Shown: piece by piece, positions 42,401 through 54,400 of the stretch | Layout of the letters: every line of letters starts with the position of its first letter | How positions within the stretch are numbered: the stretch's first letter is position 1 | The notes under the pieces: model-generated | Databases searched by the model: none | The model's input: the letters and a program-made list of their open reading frames with translations, nothing else | What the model was told of the DNA's origin: nothing | Translations under genes and position numbers: made by a program | DNA from: Owenia fusiformis | Lineage: Eukaryota; Annelida; Polychaeta; Sabellida; Oweniidae | Direction: 5' to 3' | Assembly: GCA_903813345.2 (NCBI GenBank) | Contig: CAIIXF020000010.1 | Coordinates: 983,169 to 1,047,168 of the forward strand | Length of the DNA stretch: 64,000 bases

Positions 42401-45400
42401 GATGGAATGTTTCCAAATATGAGGAAGACAATGACTGTATTTCTAAAAATGATCAAAAGAATTGTGAAGATGGATTGAGTTTTTCTCTAAAGGATGGGGA
42501 TGGTGACTGCCACATTTCTGAAAATGATCAAAATAGTGACAATATTAATGGATATGTTTCCCAAAGTAATGAGGAAAATGACAGTGCTTCAGGAAATGAT
42601 AAGTGTGATAATGACCTTCTCAAAAGTAATAATCCAGGTATCTCTGAAGGTAAACAAATTGTTGTATCACTCTGCCCATTAGAGATTCAAAACTGGAGGA
42701 GATATCACAGGATATCCTCAACAAGGAACGGCACTACCATTGCCACGTTTTCGACTTTTTCGTGTCCTGTATTTAAGTGCAAGAACACACATAATCCTAA
42801 GGAAAAATGCCTGAATTGTAAAACGCATTTTACAAATTCGAGGCTTCGAACGTGTACTAAAGGAGACAAGCACACACAGTCCAACATGCTGTCCTATAGA
42901 GGGGACAACAGGTTTAAATGTGAACCTTACTCAAGCAAATTTAAAACATTTGAATCTTTAAAGGCCCATAAGCAACAAGTGAAACGTGGTAAACTTAAAT
43001 GTGAAATATGTTTTAAAGTGTTTGACAAGAAATTTGATTACACGGTTCACATGCGTGTCCACACTGGGGACAAATGGAACGAGAGAGAGAAACCATTCAA
43101 CTGTAATATTTGTTCAAAGGGATTCAGTACAAAGTTTTATCTTGTTTTACACATGAAATCTCACACTGGACAACAAAGTAGTTTTAAGTGTGACATTTGT
43201 ATGAGAGAATTCTGTACAAACTCGAGACTTCGCAACCATATGCGGATCCACACGGGAGCAAGACCTTTTCAATGTAAAATATGTTTTGCTGGATTCGCAC
43301 AAAAATATAATCTTAACGATCATATGAATACCCACTTAAGGGAAAAGACAATCAAATGTGAAATATGCTTAAAAACATTCACAACAAAAAGGCTTTTGAA
43401 ACGTCACTTACTCACACACAGTGACGAAAGACCATTCAAATGTGACATGTGCAGTAAAGCATTTAAACTCAATGCCAAACTCCAGCGTCACAAAATGGTT
43501 CACACAGGAGAAAAACCGTTCAAATGCCAAATCTGTTCAAAACGTTACACTGTGAAAGCATATTTGATAAATCATTTTAAGATTCACACTGGAGAGACCA
43601 GAGAATATTTCAAATGTGACACATGTTCCAAGTCTTTTACTGATATAAGCAACTTGAGGTCGCATATCAGACTCCACACTGGAGAAAAACACCATGAATG
43701 CGAAATCTGCCCCAAGAAGTTCAATAGCAAAGCAAACTTGATTCAACATGAAAACTATCACAAAGGTATCAAACCTCACAAATGCAATTTGTGCCTCAAG
43801 GCATATTCATACACTGGATCTCTTAGTGAACACAAACTAACCCATGCTCCAGCTATACAATGTGACATCTGCAAGGAGACATTTCCATCAAGGTTGACAT
43901 TCAATGGACACATGAAGCGTATTCACAATCTATAAAAGCTCACTGTATTATTCAGAAACTGTTAATCCAGGTCAGAATTCTTTAACTGGGTCTTAATATA
44001 ATCTTTTTTGTTTCAGTATTTAAACACTTCAGGAACAGTTCATGAACTATTCAAGGGGAACTTGAACCATAAAAGGTTGGTACATTATGTCCTTATTAAT
44101 TCAGGAACTGATTCTACTCAGTACTTAAGCACCACTTCAGGCACCATACAGGAACTTCTACCAGGGATAACTAGATAACGGCAACTCCGCGGAGTAGCAA
44201 ATCCCAATGAACAAAATATCAATTACAGAATTCCAATCAATTATACTCATTACTTTGGCTAAAATTGAAAAAATTAGATTTTAGAATTGCGAATTCCTGC
44301 AAAGCAGCCATTTTGAATTTTCTGAGATACAAATCTGAAAAATAATACCATAATTGTGATCTACTCCAAAATTCCTTCAATTTGAGTATAATATAGCCAT
44401 ACTTTGAAGGGATCGAAAAATTATTACGAAATCGTACATTAAACGGCCATTTTGAATTTTACGTGGCTCGAATCAGAAAAAAGATAAATATTTGCAAAGT
44501 ACTCTTAATTGCCTTTCATTTGAGTATAATAAAGCTATACTTCAGAAAGATCGAAAAATTAACGAAAATTTCTGTTTTCCTGTCCCCCCATACACGGCCC
44601 CTGGGGGTCAGGATGAAAAACACGGAATATATGTGAAATAGATAAATGTTGTGAATATACTACCAAAATTTCAAACAATAATATTAATTACTTTGGTTTA
44701 GAATGAAAAATTTATGATTTTTGCGAAAAAGTCCCGTCATTTTTAAAGCGGCGGCCATCTTGAAAAAAATATTCACCAATATACATCTTTCCACTAAATA
44801 TGAAGAAAATCCGACTACTAGTATTTGAGTTATCTTCCGGACAGACGGACGGACTGACTGACGGACTGACAGACGGACAGACGGACGGAGGGCTTCACTA
44901 TATCCATACCGAACTTCGTTCGTTGGGATAATTAAGAATGATCATTACAGTAAAAATGGTGACTTATTTCACAGCTCGTTCTGCTGGGAATTCTATTTTT
45001 ACGTTTTGGTGAATGTAAACAGATGAGGTTACATTGCTAAAGCTTTTTAACTCTTTCACAGGTATACAATGGCTTCCTGTAGAAAGTACACTTAATTTCC
45101 CAGAGACTGCATGCTGGTAGTACATGTAGCACTAGCTGTGAAACATTATCTCAATTTCCGAAGGGTAAGGTCATCGTTTTAACTGGAATGATCAGTTATA
45201 TTCTATAGTAATGTCTACAAACCCAGTGCCACTGGATTGATCCCTTTGACTGTTGAAGAGGGTGTACAAGTAGCAAGTACTTTATGCCTTGGTCACATTT
45301 GTTCTGATGTTCACTACGGCGTACGGCTGATTTAGTATAGATTGGAGCAAATGTGACCCAGGCATTATATAAAACATTGCATAAACTGTACTAGATAGAA

Positions 45401-48400
45401 ATTGAACTTTGCGCTTATTAAAGGTACCCTTTGCATTCGTTTGACTTCACTTCTTAAAAGAGAGCTTCGTCTTCACTCTTTCAAACTAAAATAAACCTGT
45501 GAACTCACCGCGCCAATCAGTGTTCATCGGCCAAATTTGACCAACGTTCTTTTCTGGTCATTCCTTCTGACGTCATCGTTGAGCCCGGAATTGACCAATG
45601 ACATGCGCATATTTAATTAAAACGCATTTGGCGCATGTTTCTTCAAGCTCGCTGATTGGTGGAAGGTCAGCGCATTGGTCAAAAGTGACTTACCCAAACT
45701 GTCACCGGTACCCGTCGTGGGGGCGGGGCTACTAAACTGTACTATGGTCTCTACTAGGCAGAGTGTAGTTTAACTAGACTCTGCACGCAGGGTAATTAAA
45801 GGTTTTATAATCGTATAATTTGGAGTTTGTGTAGTTTTAGCCGTAGTAAATACATGTTTACATACATGTTCATTGTTTTCTTTTTCAAACTTTTCCCTGG
45901 AGTAAGGAGTGGATCGTTGGAGAGAGGTTGCAGAGATCAGTTAGCTTATTATAATTCAATAAATAGACAAGGATGAATATAATCTATTCTAACAAGACTC
46001 TATTCATGCCTTCTATAAACTGTAAACAAAGTCAACATTTCATCCGGGGTATATTCGCGAAGAATACCCCTGGAAATATGTGTAATGTGTGACATCACAA
46101 CGGCGGGTCGTAGTAATGGGGGACCATAATGAATATTTGAAACAGTTTTGGTGAGTTTTCATGTTCGAATCGTAATATAGACCTCAGAGCAGGGGTAATA
46201 TCATCGAATACACCCCTTAGGGCTAGGCACAAAAGCTTCTGAAAACGAAAATAGAAAACGTTTGTGCCTAGCCCTGTGGGGTGTTTTCAACAATATTACC
46301 CCTGTTCTACAGTCTATATTTCTTAAATAATACCATGCAAATTGCCAACCACCAACTGCTTAAAACCAAACACCAACTGCTGAACATCATCAGTAAGAAC
46401 CAGAACAACGGCAACGCCAAAGCGTAGCGAATCCCAACGAACAGCCATGGATGGCATTTTTACAAACAAAGTATATAGTAAAAATGGCAGGCATTTTTCA
46501 AAATTGTGAAATTTTACAATGTAAATTTTCTATTAATTACAATACAAACCTATTCCATGACATATGCTTAATCCCCCCTTTTGAAACAAGAGGCAAGTCC
46601 CCAAAAATAAATAAATACAAAATGATCAGTCCCTGGTAGTGACCCAATAGGTGTCGCCCACTATCTCATTAAATATTCATAAAAAATCACAGACTGTACT
46701 AACTTTCTAGAGACTGCGGGGAGGCCGGGTGGGCCTATGGTCATGGAATAGGTTTGTATTGTAATTGTAGCGACCCTGGGTTGGCTAGTCATATTTTACT
46801 CTTACATAAATTGCCAACCTGGCACCCGGTGTCGCTACTTCCCTTCCGCTCGGAGCGCGAATAGTACCGCTGCAAGGTCTTAGGTATAATATAGTTGCTT
46901 GAGCTATATAGCTCTTGTTCAGAACAATTGTTTTGCAAGGGTATTTTGGGCATAGCACATTTCTGCTGTAATTTTATGTAAGGGTTGATCTCGCGAGAGA
47001 CAGCGAGAAGAGAGTTGGCGCCATACTTTTTCACTCACGAGGCAGTTTTGATTTAAATTGGTGATTTGGATTACTTTTGACACTTGATCAGGCCTGATCG
47101 ATCGTTATGGCAGCCAGAGGGATGAGAAGAGTCGAGTGGCTGCAAAACTGAGGTTGTATTTTTATATTTGAACGCCACTGCAGTGCTGAGCATACTTGTA
47201 GAAATATTGTTAATATTTTCAGATTTTATTTTGTCTTTGACTTCGAGTCAACTGAGTGTGTATTTGATTTGGTTATTTGGAACAGTTGATCTATTGTGAT
47301 TGATTTTCTTTGAGAGAATTATGTAATTTTTGGCTGGAAGATCTGGCCTTGTTTTTGATATGCTCAGCGCGCAGGTGAGATTTTTCACAGCGCCACCTTT
47401 TGACAATCGCTTACTTAAAGCTTGATGTTGTTTGAGGGCTGAAATATAGTTGCCATCTTAGTTAAGACCTTTGTAATTTATTCGTAATTTGTCAGGTTCG
47501 ACTAAAGTCAGATTTTGCTTTTAGAGCCATGTATTCATGTAATTTGCTTTGATTTGTATTTGATAAAACTGATGTAAAACCAAATCTCATTATTTATTTA
47601 CAATTAAACTTTAAAACTTTACTTGATTTGTTGTGTTGATTGTTTGTAGTCATTGATTGATGGTTTAGATGAAACAACAGTGAAATACTCTTATATTTAA
47701 AAAGCCTGCCATATTCTGATCATTTCTTCATTCTGTTCCAAATCATTCTTGTCCAATTAGTGTTCTCAACTTTTATCTTTATTTAAAGGTGGCAGCACCT
47801 TACATAGAGTCCAGTAGTCAATCTTAACATTCAGCTCAAATTCGATTCACTACGTTGCCATGGCCGTTCAGCTTACCACGCTACCATTTGTTTGCTCGTT
47901 CGGTCCTGTTTGTTTGTTTGTTTGTACGGGTTGCTTTGTTGTAGTATTGGTTTATTGATTGATTGGGCAGCCCGTACGTGGCAGTTTCGGGATTAAGACC
48001 GGAGCTGTTACATTGGTGGCAGCGGTGGGATTTTTGAGTTGTTTGTTTGATTGATTGATTGTTGTTTGAGTATTTGTGAAATTCTGCAGCAAGTTTCTAG
48101 TTGTGCGCGGTTGAGATTTGATGACCTACTCTAGTCCAGTCCTGGTAGTAATTGACTGTGATAGAGTGATACTCCTGATAGTGAGCTTTACTGATTGTGC
48201 TAGAGGAGCAGGCGACTGGTCATTGAGCGCCACATGTGATGTTTGCTCCCTTTCAAGACATAGCACATTTTTCTGATATTATGCAGAAACACCAGAATTT
48301 GACTTCTCAAATTGCTATGTCAACTGATACTACATTTTGTTTTCCAGGTAAACATGAAGGCTCTAGAGTGGTTGAACCGGCTCGCATTACTACACAAGCC

Positions 48401-51400
48401 CCGAGTTCCCGCGTTGCAGTCAGCCAGACTGTGCCAGCTTGTCATGTTGTGACATCTACTTGCCAGGGCCAGGCTGGGCCTCAGGATGATTCTTATCTTG
48501 ATGCGCCTGCTGCGAATGGCGCAAAGCGACACATGGACTCTGCCTATGACTCCTTCGATGGCGAGAGATTATCGTGTCAACCTCCGATTAGACTTAACAC
48601 ATATGATGGCACTTCTTCATTTGAGGACTATATTGTACAGTTTAACATCATAGCATCTTTCTTCAAATGGGACGATAATATGAAATCGGTGTATCTCGTA
48701 TCCTGTTTGAGAGGCAGAGCGCTTTCTGTATTGAGTGCCATGGACACCACTGATAGACAAGACTTTTCGAGAATTGTGCACAATATCTCCATCTATTGTG
48801 ACAATGCTCTACAGCGCACTTTTGAGTTTTACTTAAAGAAGCTGCAGTCCCGGGTACGTTTGCCAGGTGAAACCCTCACTGAACTGGCACATGACATCAA
48901 GCGCTTATCCCGAGGAGCATTTGGTGACAGCCAACATGGAAAGGATGTTGCTGTGCGCACATTTCTTGATGCAATTCCCGATGATGACTTGTGCTGGAGT
49001 ATCCACTCCAAACAACCACTGAACATTGAAGAAGCCCTTACAATTGGGCTGAAATATGAAAATCATTTTCATGTCAACCAAACTATGTCACCAAGTTCTG
49101 ACATTAATGATGATGATTTCCCAAGTAAGGTTGAAATCCCTTCAACATGTAATGCGCCATCTATCAACACAAAGAGTGTATCACCTCAGGCTGCAAAGAA
49201 ATTCATGGAGAGGACCTCCTGTGCTCAGACAGAACAACCTGATGTCATTGATAGTTGTGCAAAATCTAAGTGCAGTGTGAACTTAAGTGTTTCTCTGAAG
49301 TCACACTCATATAAAAGGAAAAAACACTTATGTTACAGGTGTGGCGATCGTAACCACATCTACCGATCATGTCCAAATAAGAAGAAAATACTGAGGAATG
49401 GACTTATTTCTTTACCCGAATGTGACAAACTCCAAGAATGTTGGAAAAAACTATTACAGTATATCCTGACAAATGGCAGTAAGGTACCTAACTGTCATGG
49501 ATTAGGCTAATAATGAACCTTATCAATTTTCCCTAAAAATGGACTGTGTACCATTGGATAAATTGTCATTATGATTATTCTGAAAAATGGAACGATATCT
49601 ATTGAATTTTCATTGCGGTCATTATATTATGTGGTAGACGATTTATGTTCCCGATAAAATTAGCCATATTGGGCCATTGGATAACATCAAAGTGAAATGT
49701 AAGGCTAGTGTATTTTGATTGCACTGCCTATTGAATACCAGTGTACACTATAGCTGCATATAGCGCTTCTGACATCATGATGAATGACATGATAATGGTA
49801 TATCTACTCTGATTTGGCATCCATCGCTATAATATTTACTTATATCTGCAGTGCTTCAACACCATGACAGTAATGTGTTTAGACTGATTTTCAAGCTGGA
49901 AGGAGTGCACGCCTACCATTATTGGAATGGGACTTTCACCACTGTTAGTGTGGACCTGCGATATGTGGACATTATGGACAGAGTTGTGGACATATACCAT
50001 TCATACATTTTGTGCTTATCAGCTTTTAGAGACACTGTAAATGTTTAATTTTCTGGGTTATTTTTAAATTAAACTCTGTACAATGGGTTGTTATTGGTCT
50101 GGGCGGTCCTCCCATTTTAGCATTTGGTGGTATTTAATTTTGAGGATTATGCCGTCCAGGCCAAGCAGATGACCATTTCTGAGGGTAAAGAATAGTGATT
50201 GCCATAGAGCACCATACTGGCTTTAAAGATTTTGGATGTAATTTTTTTTAATGCTTTGTAATCATTTTCTGTACATTTTGTATGCTACGTAGCCATGTTT
50301 TTGTCATTGATCTTTAATTTTGTAGTGATTTTTATGCCCTTAAGGATAGTATGTTGCATTATAGCATTCTTCCCATTTTGTACATTTTGAGGTTAAAGAC
50401 CTCTCTCAGAGGGGAGGTATGTAGCGACCCTGGGTTGGCTAGTCATATTTTACTCTTACATAAATTGCCAACCTGGCACCCGGTGTCGCTACTTCCCTTC
50501 CGCTCGGAGCGCGAATAGTACCGCTGCAAGGTCTTAGGTATAATATAGTTGCTTGAGCTATATAGCTTTTGTTCAGAACAATTGTTTTGCAAGGGTATTT
50601 TGGGCATAGCACATTTCTGCTGTAATTTTATGTAAGGGTTGATCTCGCGAGAGACAGCGAGAAGAGAGTTGGCGCCATACTTTTTCACTCACGAGGCAGT
50701 TTTGATTTAAATTGGTGATTTGGATTACTTTTGACACTTGATCAGGCCTGATCGATCGTTATGGCAGCCAGAGGGATGAGAAGAGTCGAGTGGCTGCAAA
50801 ACTGAGGTTGTATTTTTATATTTGAACGCCACTGCAGTGCTGAGCATACTTGTAGAAATATTGTTAATATTTTCAGATTTTATTTTGTCTTTGACTTCGA
50901 GTCAACTGAGTGTGTATTTGATTTGGTTATTTGGAACAGTTGATCTATTGTGATTGATTTTCTTTGAGAGAATTATGTAATTTTTGGCTGGAAGATCTGG
51001 CCTTGTTTTTGATATGCTCAGCGCGCAGGTGAGATTTTTCACAGCGCCACCTTTTGACAATCGCTTACTTAAAGCTTGATGTTGTTTGAGGGCTGAAATA
51101 TAGTTGCCATCTTAGTTAAGACCTTTGTAATTTATTCGTAATTTGTCAGGTTCGACTAAAGTCAGATTTTGCTTTTAGAGCCATGTATTCATGTAATTTG
51201 CTTTGATTTGTATTTGATAAAACTGATGTAAAACCAAATCTCATTATTTATTTACAATTAAACTTTAAAACTTTACTTGATTTGTTGTGTTGATTGTTTG
51301 TAGTCATTGATTGATGGTTTAGATGAAACAACAGTGAAATACTCTTATATTTAAAAAGCCTGCCATATTCTGATCATTTCTTCATTCTGTTCCAAATCAT

Positions 51401-54400
51401 TCTTGTCCAATTAGTGTTCTCAACTTTTATCTTTATTTAAAGGTGGCAGCACCTTACATAGAGTCCAGTAGTCAATCTTAACATTCAGCTCAAATTCGAT
51501 TCACTACGTTGCCATGGCCGTTCAGCTTACCACGCTACCATTTGTTTGCTCGTTCGGTCCTGTTTGTTTGTTTGTTTGTACGGGTTGCTTTGTTGTAGTA
51601 TTGGTTTATTGATTGATTGGGCAGCCCGTACGTGGCAGTTTCGAAATTAAGACCGGAGCTGTTACATAATTAATAGAAAATTTACATTGTAAAATTTCAC
51701 AATTACATACAATCCAACCTATTCCATGACATATGCTGAATAAAAAGCTATGGTGGAGGGAAAAAACAACCCCATTACAAGCCAAGGAATAAAAACATAT
51801 TACCATCCTATTGTGTCAACCAGAGACAAACATCAGTTGTGGTTTAACCATCCAAAATCCTAGCCAAAATTGAATCCCGGATGGAGACTGCATGATGTCT
51901 TAGGTATCATAGTTTTGGTGAAAACCATATCTATAATGCGCTAAGAAGCAGGCAGGTATGATGAACAAAGTTACAACAGTGAAAGCCCCAATGTAGGTCT
52001 TCAAGGGCGTTACTGAAGTCAGACCAACTGAACAACAGAGCACCCCTCTACAATGCAGTAATGTTCCTGACATCTAACCAGTGTCCTTCTAGGGTCCAAC
52101 TGCTAAGTACCAAAGTAATACTTACAAATTATTGGTTGCAGACAGTTCCAGCCAGAACCATTGGACCAAGTTTGTGAAGTTCCTTCTCCATCACTGTGAC
52201 ATCCCGCAAATAATAGTTGGTGAACGTATTGTGGGAAGCCCAGGAGCAAGTCTTCAACAGTGACGTGATGGATAAATTAGCTTGTAACGCTAGTGAGGAA
52301 GATATGGCTCTAATTTCATGTGGCCTTATCTTCCCTAAATGTTTATTTTCTTGAGAAGCATTTTTGTATGCACCAGAAATAAGTTGTTTCATCCAAGAAG
52401 ACAATGTGTTAGGATGAATGTCTGTATTACACCCTTTCTTGTAAGGGATAAACAGTCTATTCCGAGGTCCTCTAACAGAGACTGTAGTTTGTAAATAATA
52501 ACGTAACGCTCTGATCGGGCATTTGACATTGGAGAGACATATACTGGCAGCTTGTGATTGTAGCAAGTTGCCATCATGTCCAACTGAGGGGTCTCCCAGA
52601 TTCGAAACATCTGTTTGGTTACCGAGGGATGAATCGACCACTCTGTTGACACAATCTGATCTCCCCGACTTAGAAGATCGGCTCGGCGATTCAAACGGCC
52701 TGGAATGTGGCGTGCTCGAAGAAGTACTTGGAACTGATTGGCCCACAGTAGTATCTCTCGTGTCAGCTGGGTTAACTCTACCGAGTGTGTACCCCCTTGT
52801 TTGTTCAGGTAGGCAGTGCTTGTCGTGTTGTCTGAACAAATGAGAACCATCTTGCCTTGTACTTGTTTCTGGAAATGAAACAGTGCTTTCTGAACTGCTT
52901 TTAATTCCAACCAATTTATGTGGAATTGGGATTCCAACTGGGACCAGTTGCCAGAGCATTCCTCCAATTCCAGATGTGCTCCCCACATCTGAGTCGATGC
53001 ATCTGTAAAGATGGTCGCTTGTGGTATAAATGGCTGTAAGGTCACTCCTCTATCTAGATGGCTCCGTGTGTTCCACCAGAGAAGGTCTTCCCTTGCAGGA
53101 GAATCTACCTTGATTAAGGTTAGTTTCGAGTCCCTGACCTGTGACCACTGTTGATACAGACATCGTTGTAGGTTCCTCAAATGTAACCTGCCTAATGGTA
53201 TTTGTTTCTCTGCTGAAGTTAACAAACCCAGGAGAGACATCCAAGATGCTGCTGGGGCTTGTTGTTCTGTTAGAAAAATCCTGGTTAAGGATAGGATTTT
53301 GTCTATTCATCCTTGAGGTGGATAGCACATCCCTTCCTTTAGATTCCAATGTACTCCTACATAGTCGAACGTTTGCATAGGAAGTAGTTGGGATTTTTTG
53401 TAATTGATCAGAAATCCCAGATATTATGTGATCTTGATCACGATTTGTAGATGTTTGGTCACTATCTCTGGAGTAGGACCCCGAATTACCCAATCGTCTA
53501 AATAGCGATGAATGTGAATCCCCAGTTTGTGAAGGAAACTTGCCAGTGGTTCTTAGATCTTTGTGAACACCATCGGAACTGTTGAGAGTCCGAAACAAAG
53601 AACTCGAAACTACAAATCGGAGATATTTCCTGAAGGACTCTCTCATTGGGACATGAAGATAAGCATCCGATAAATCGAGAAGAACTGCCCATTCTCCCTG
53701 CTGAAAAGCTGTCATTAGTTGATGGATTGTCTCCATCTTGAATTTTGGAACTATCAACTTCTGGTTGAGAGCCCTCAAATTTATTACTGGTCTGTCTTCT
53801 CCGGACTTCTTTTCTACTAGAAACAGGTTGCTGTAGAATCCCGGTGAATGAGTGTTGAGTACTTTCTCTACTGCATTCTTCTGAAGGAGGTCCCTCACTA
53901 CCTTCTTGAATCGAGCTGACTTGCTCGGAGTTGAAGATTCGAACTGACTTGGTTCGATTGTCAAAGGAACTGATGACATCAGTTGTGGGATATATATCCT
54001 ACTTGGATTATCCTTAAAATAATTGGATCCTGTGTAATTTCCAACCAATTGTGGAAATAGTTTCCGAGGCGTCCCCCCACTGGACCGATTAACACTTGAA
54101 TCAGAAACGGAGGAACTGACAGAAGTAAGTCACTTCCTGTAGGGCCTTCCTCGGGCTGGTCTGGAGTCCGAGTTGTTCTTCTTCGATCGTTAAACTTCTT
54201 GTTTGACTTGAAGTCTCGAAAGGATTGGTCAGACTGTTGTTTATTAGGCCAGCCCTTGTTATCAGCCTTATCCTTGTTTGCTGATGCAATTCTGGATTGG
54301 CGTTGTCGAACTTCTTTATTCCTAGAGGCTTTGGAGCTTGACTGTGCTAAAGAAACTAGTGCTTGATTAGCCATGTTTGAAGTTGCTGCATCAACTAATT

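Noticed and set aside
41713-42478. Long frames on both strands over the zinc-finger repeat
   Set aside because: A 69 bp period without stops keeps other frames open; only the frame continuing into the fingers is coding.
46505-51705. Small separate inverted-repeat element left of the DIRS element
   Set aside because: With the LTR insertion set aside, both parts form one DIRS layout and the host repeat joins only around the whole.
52523-52843. 106-codon plus-strand frame
   Set aside because: Antisense to the DIRS recombinase region; no independent evidence.
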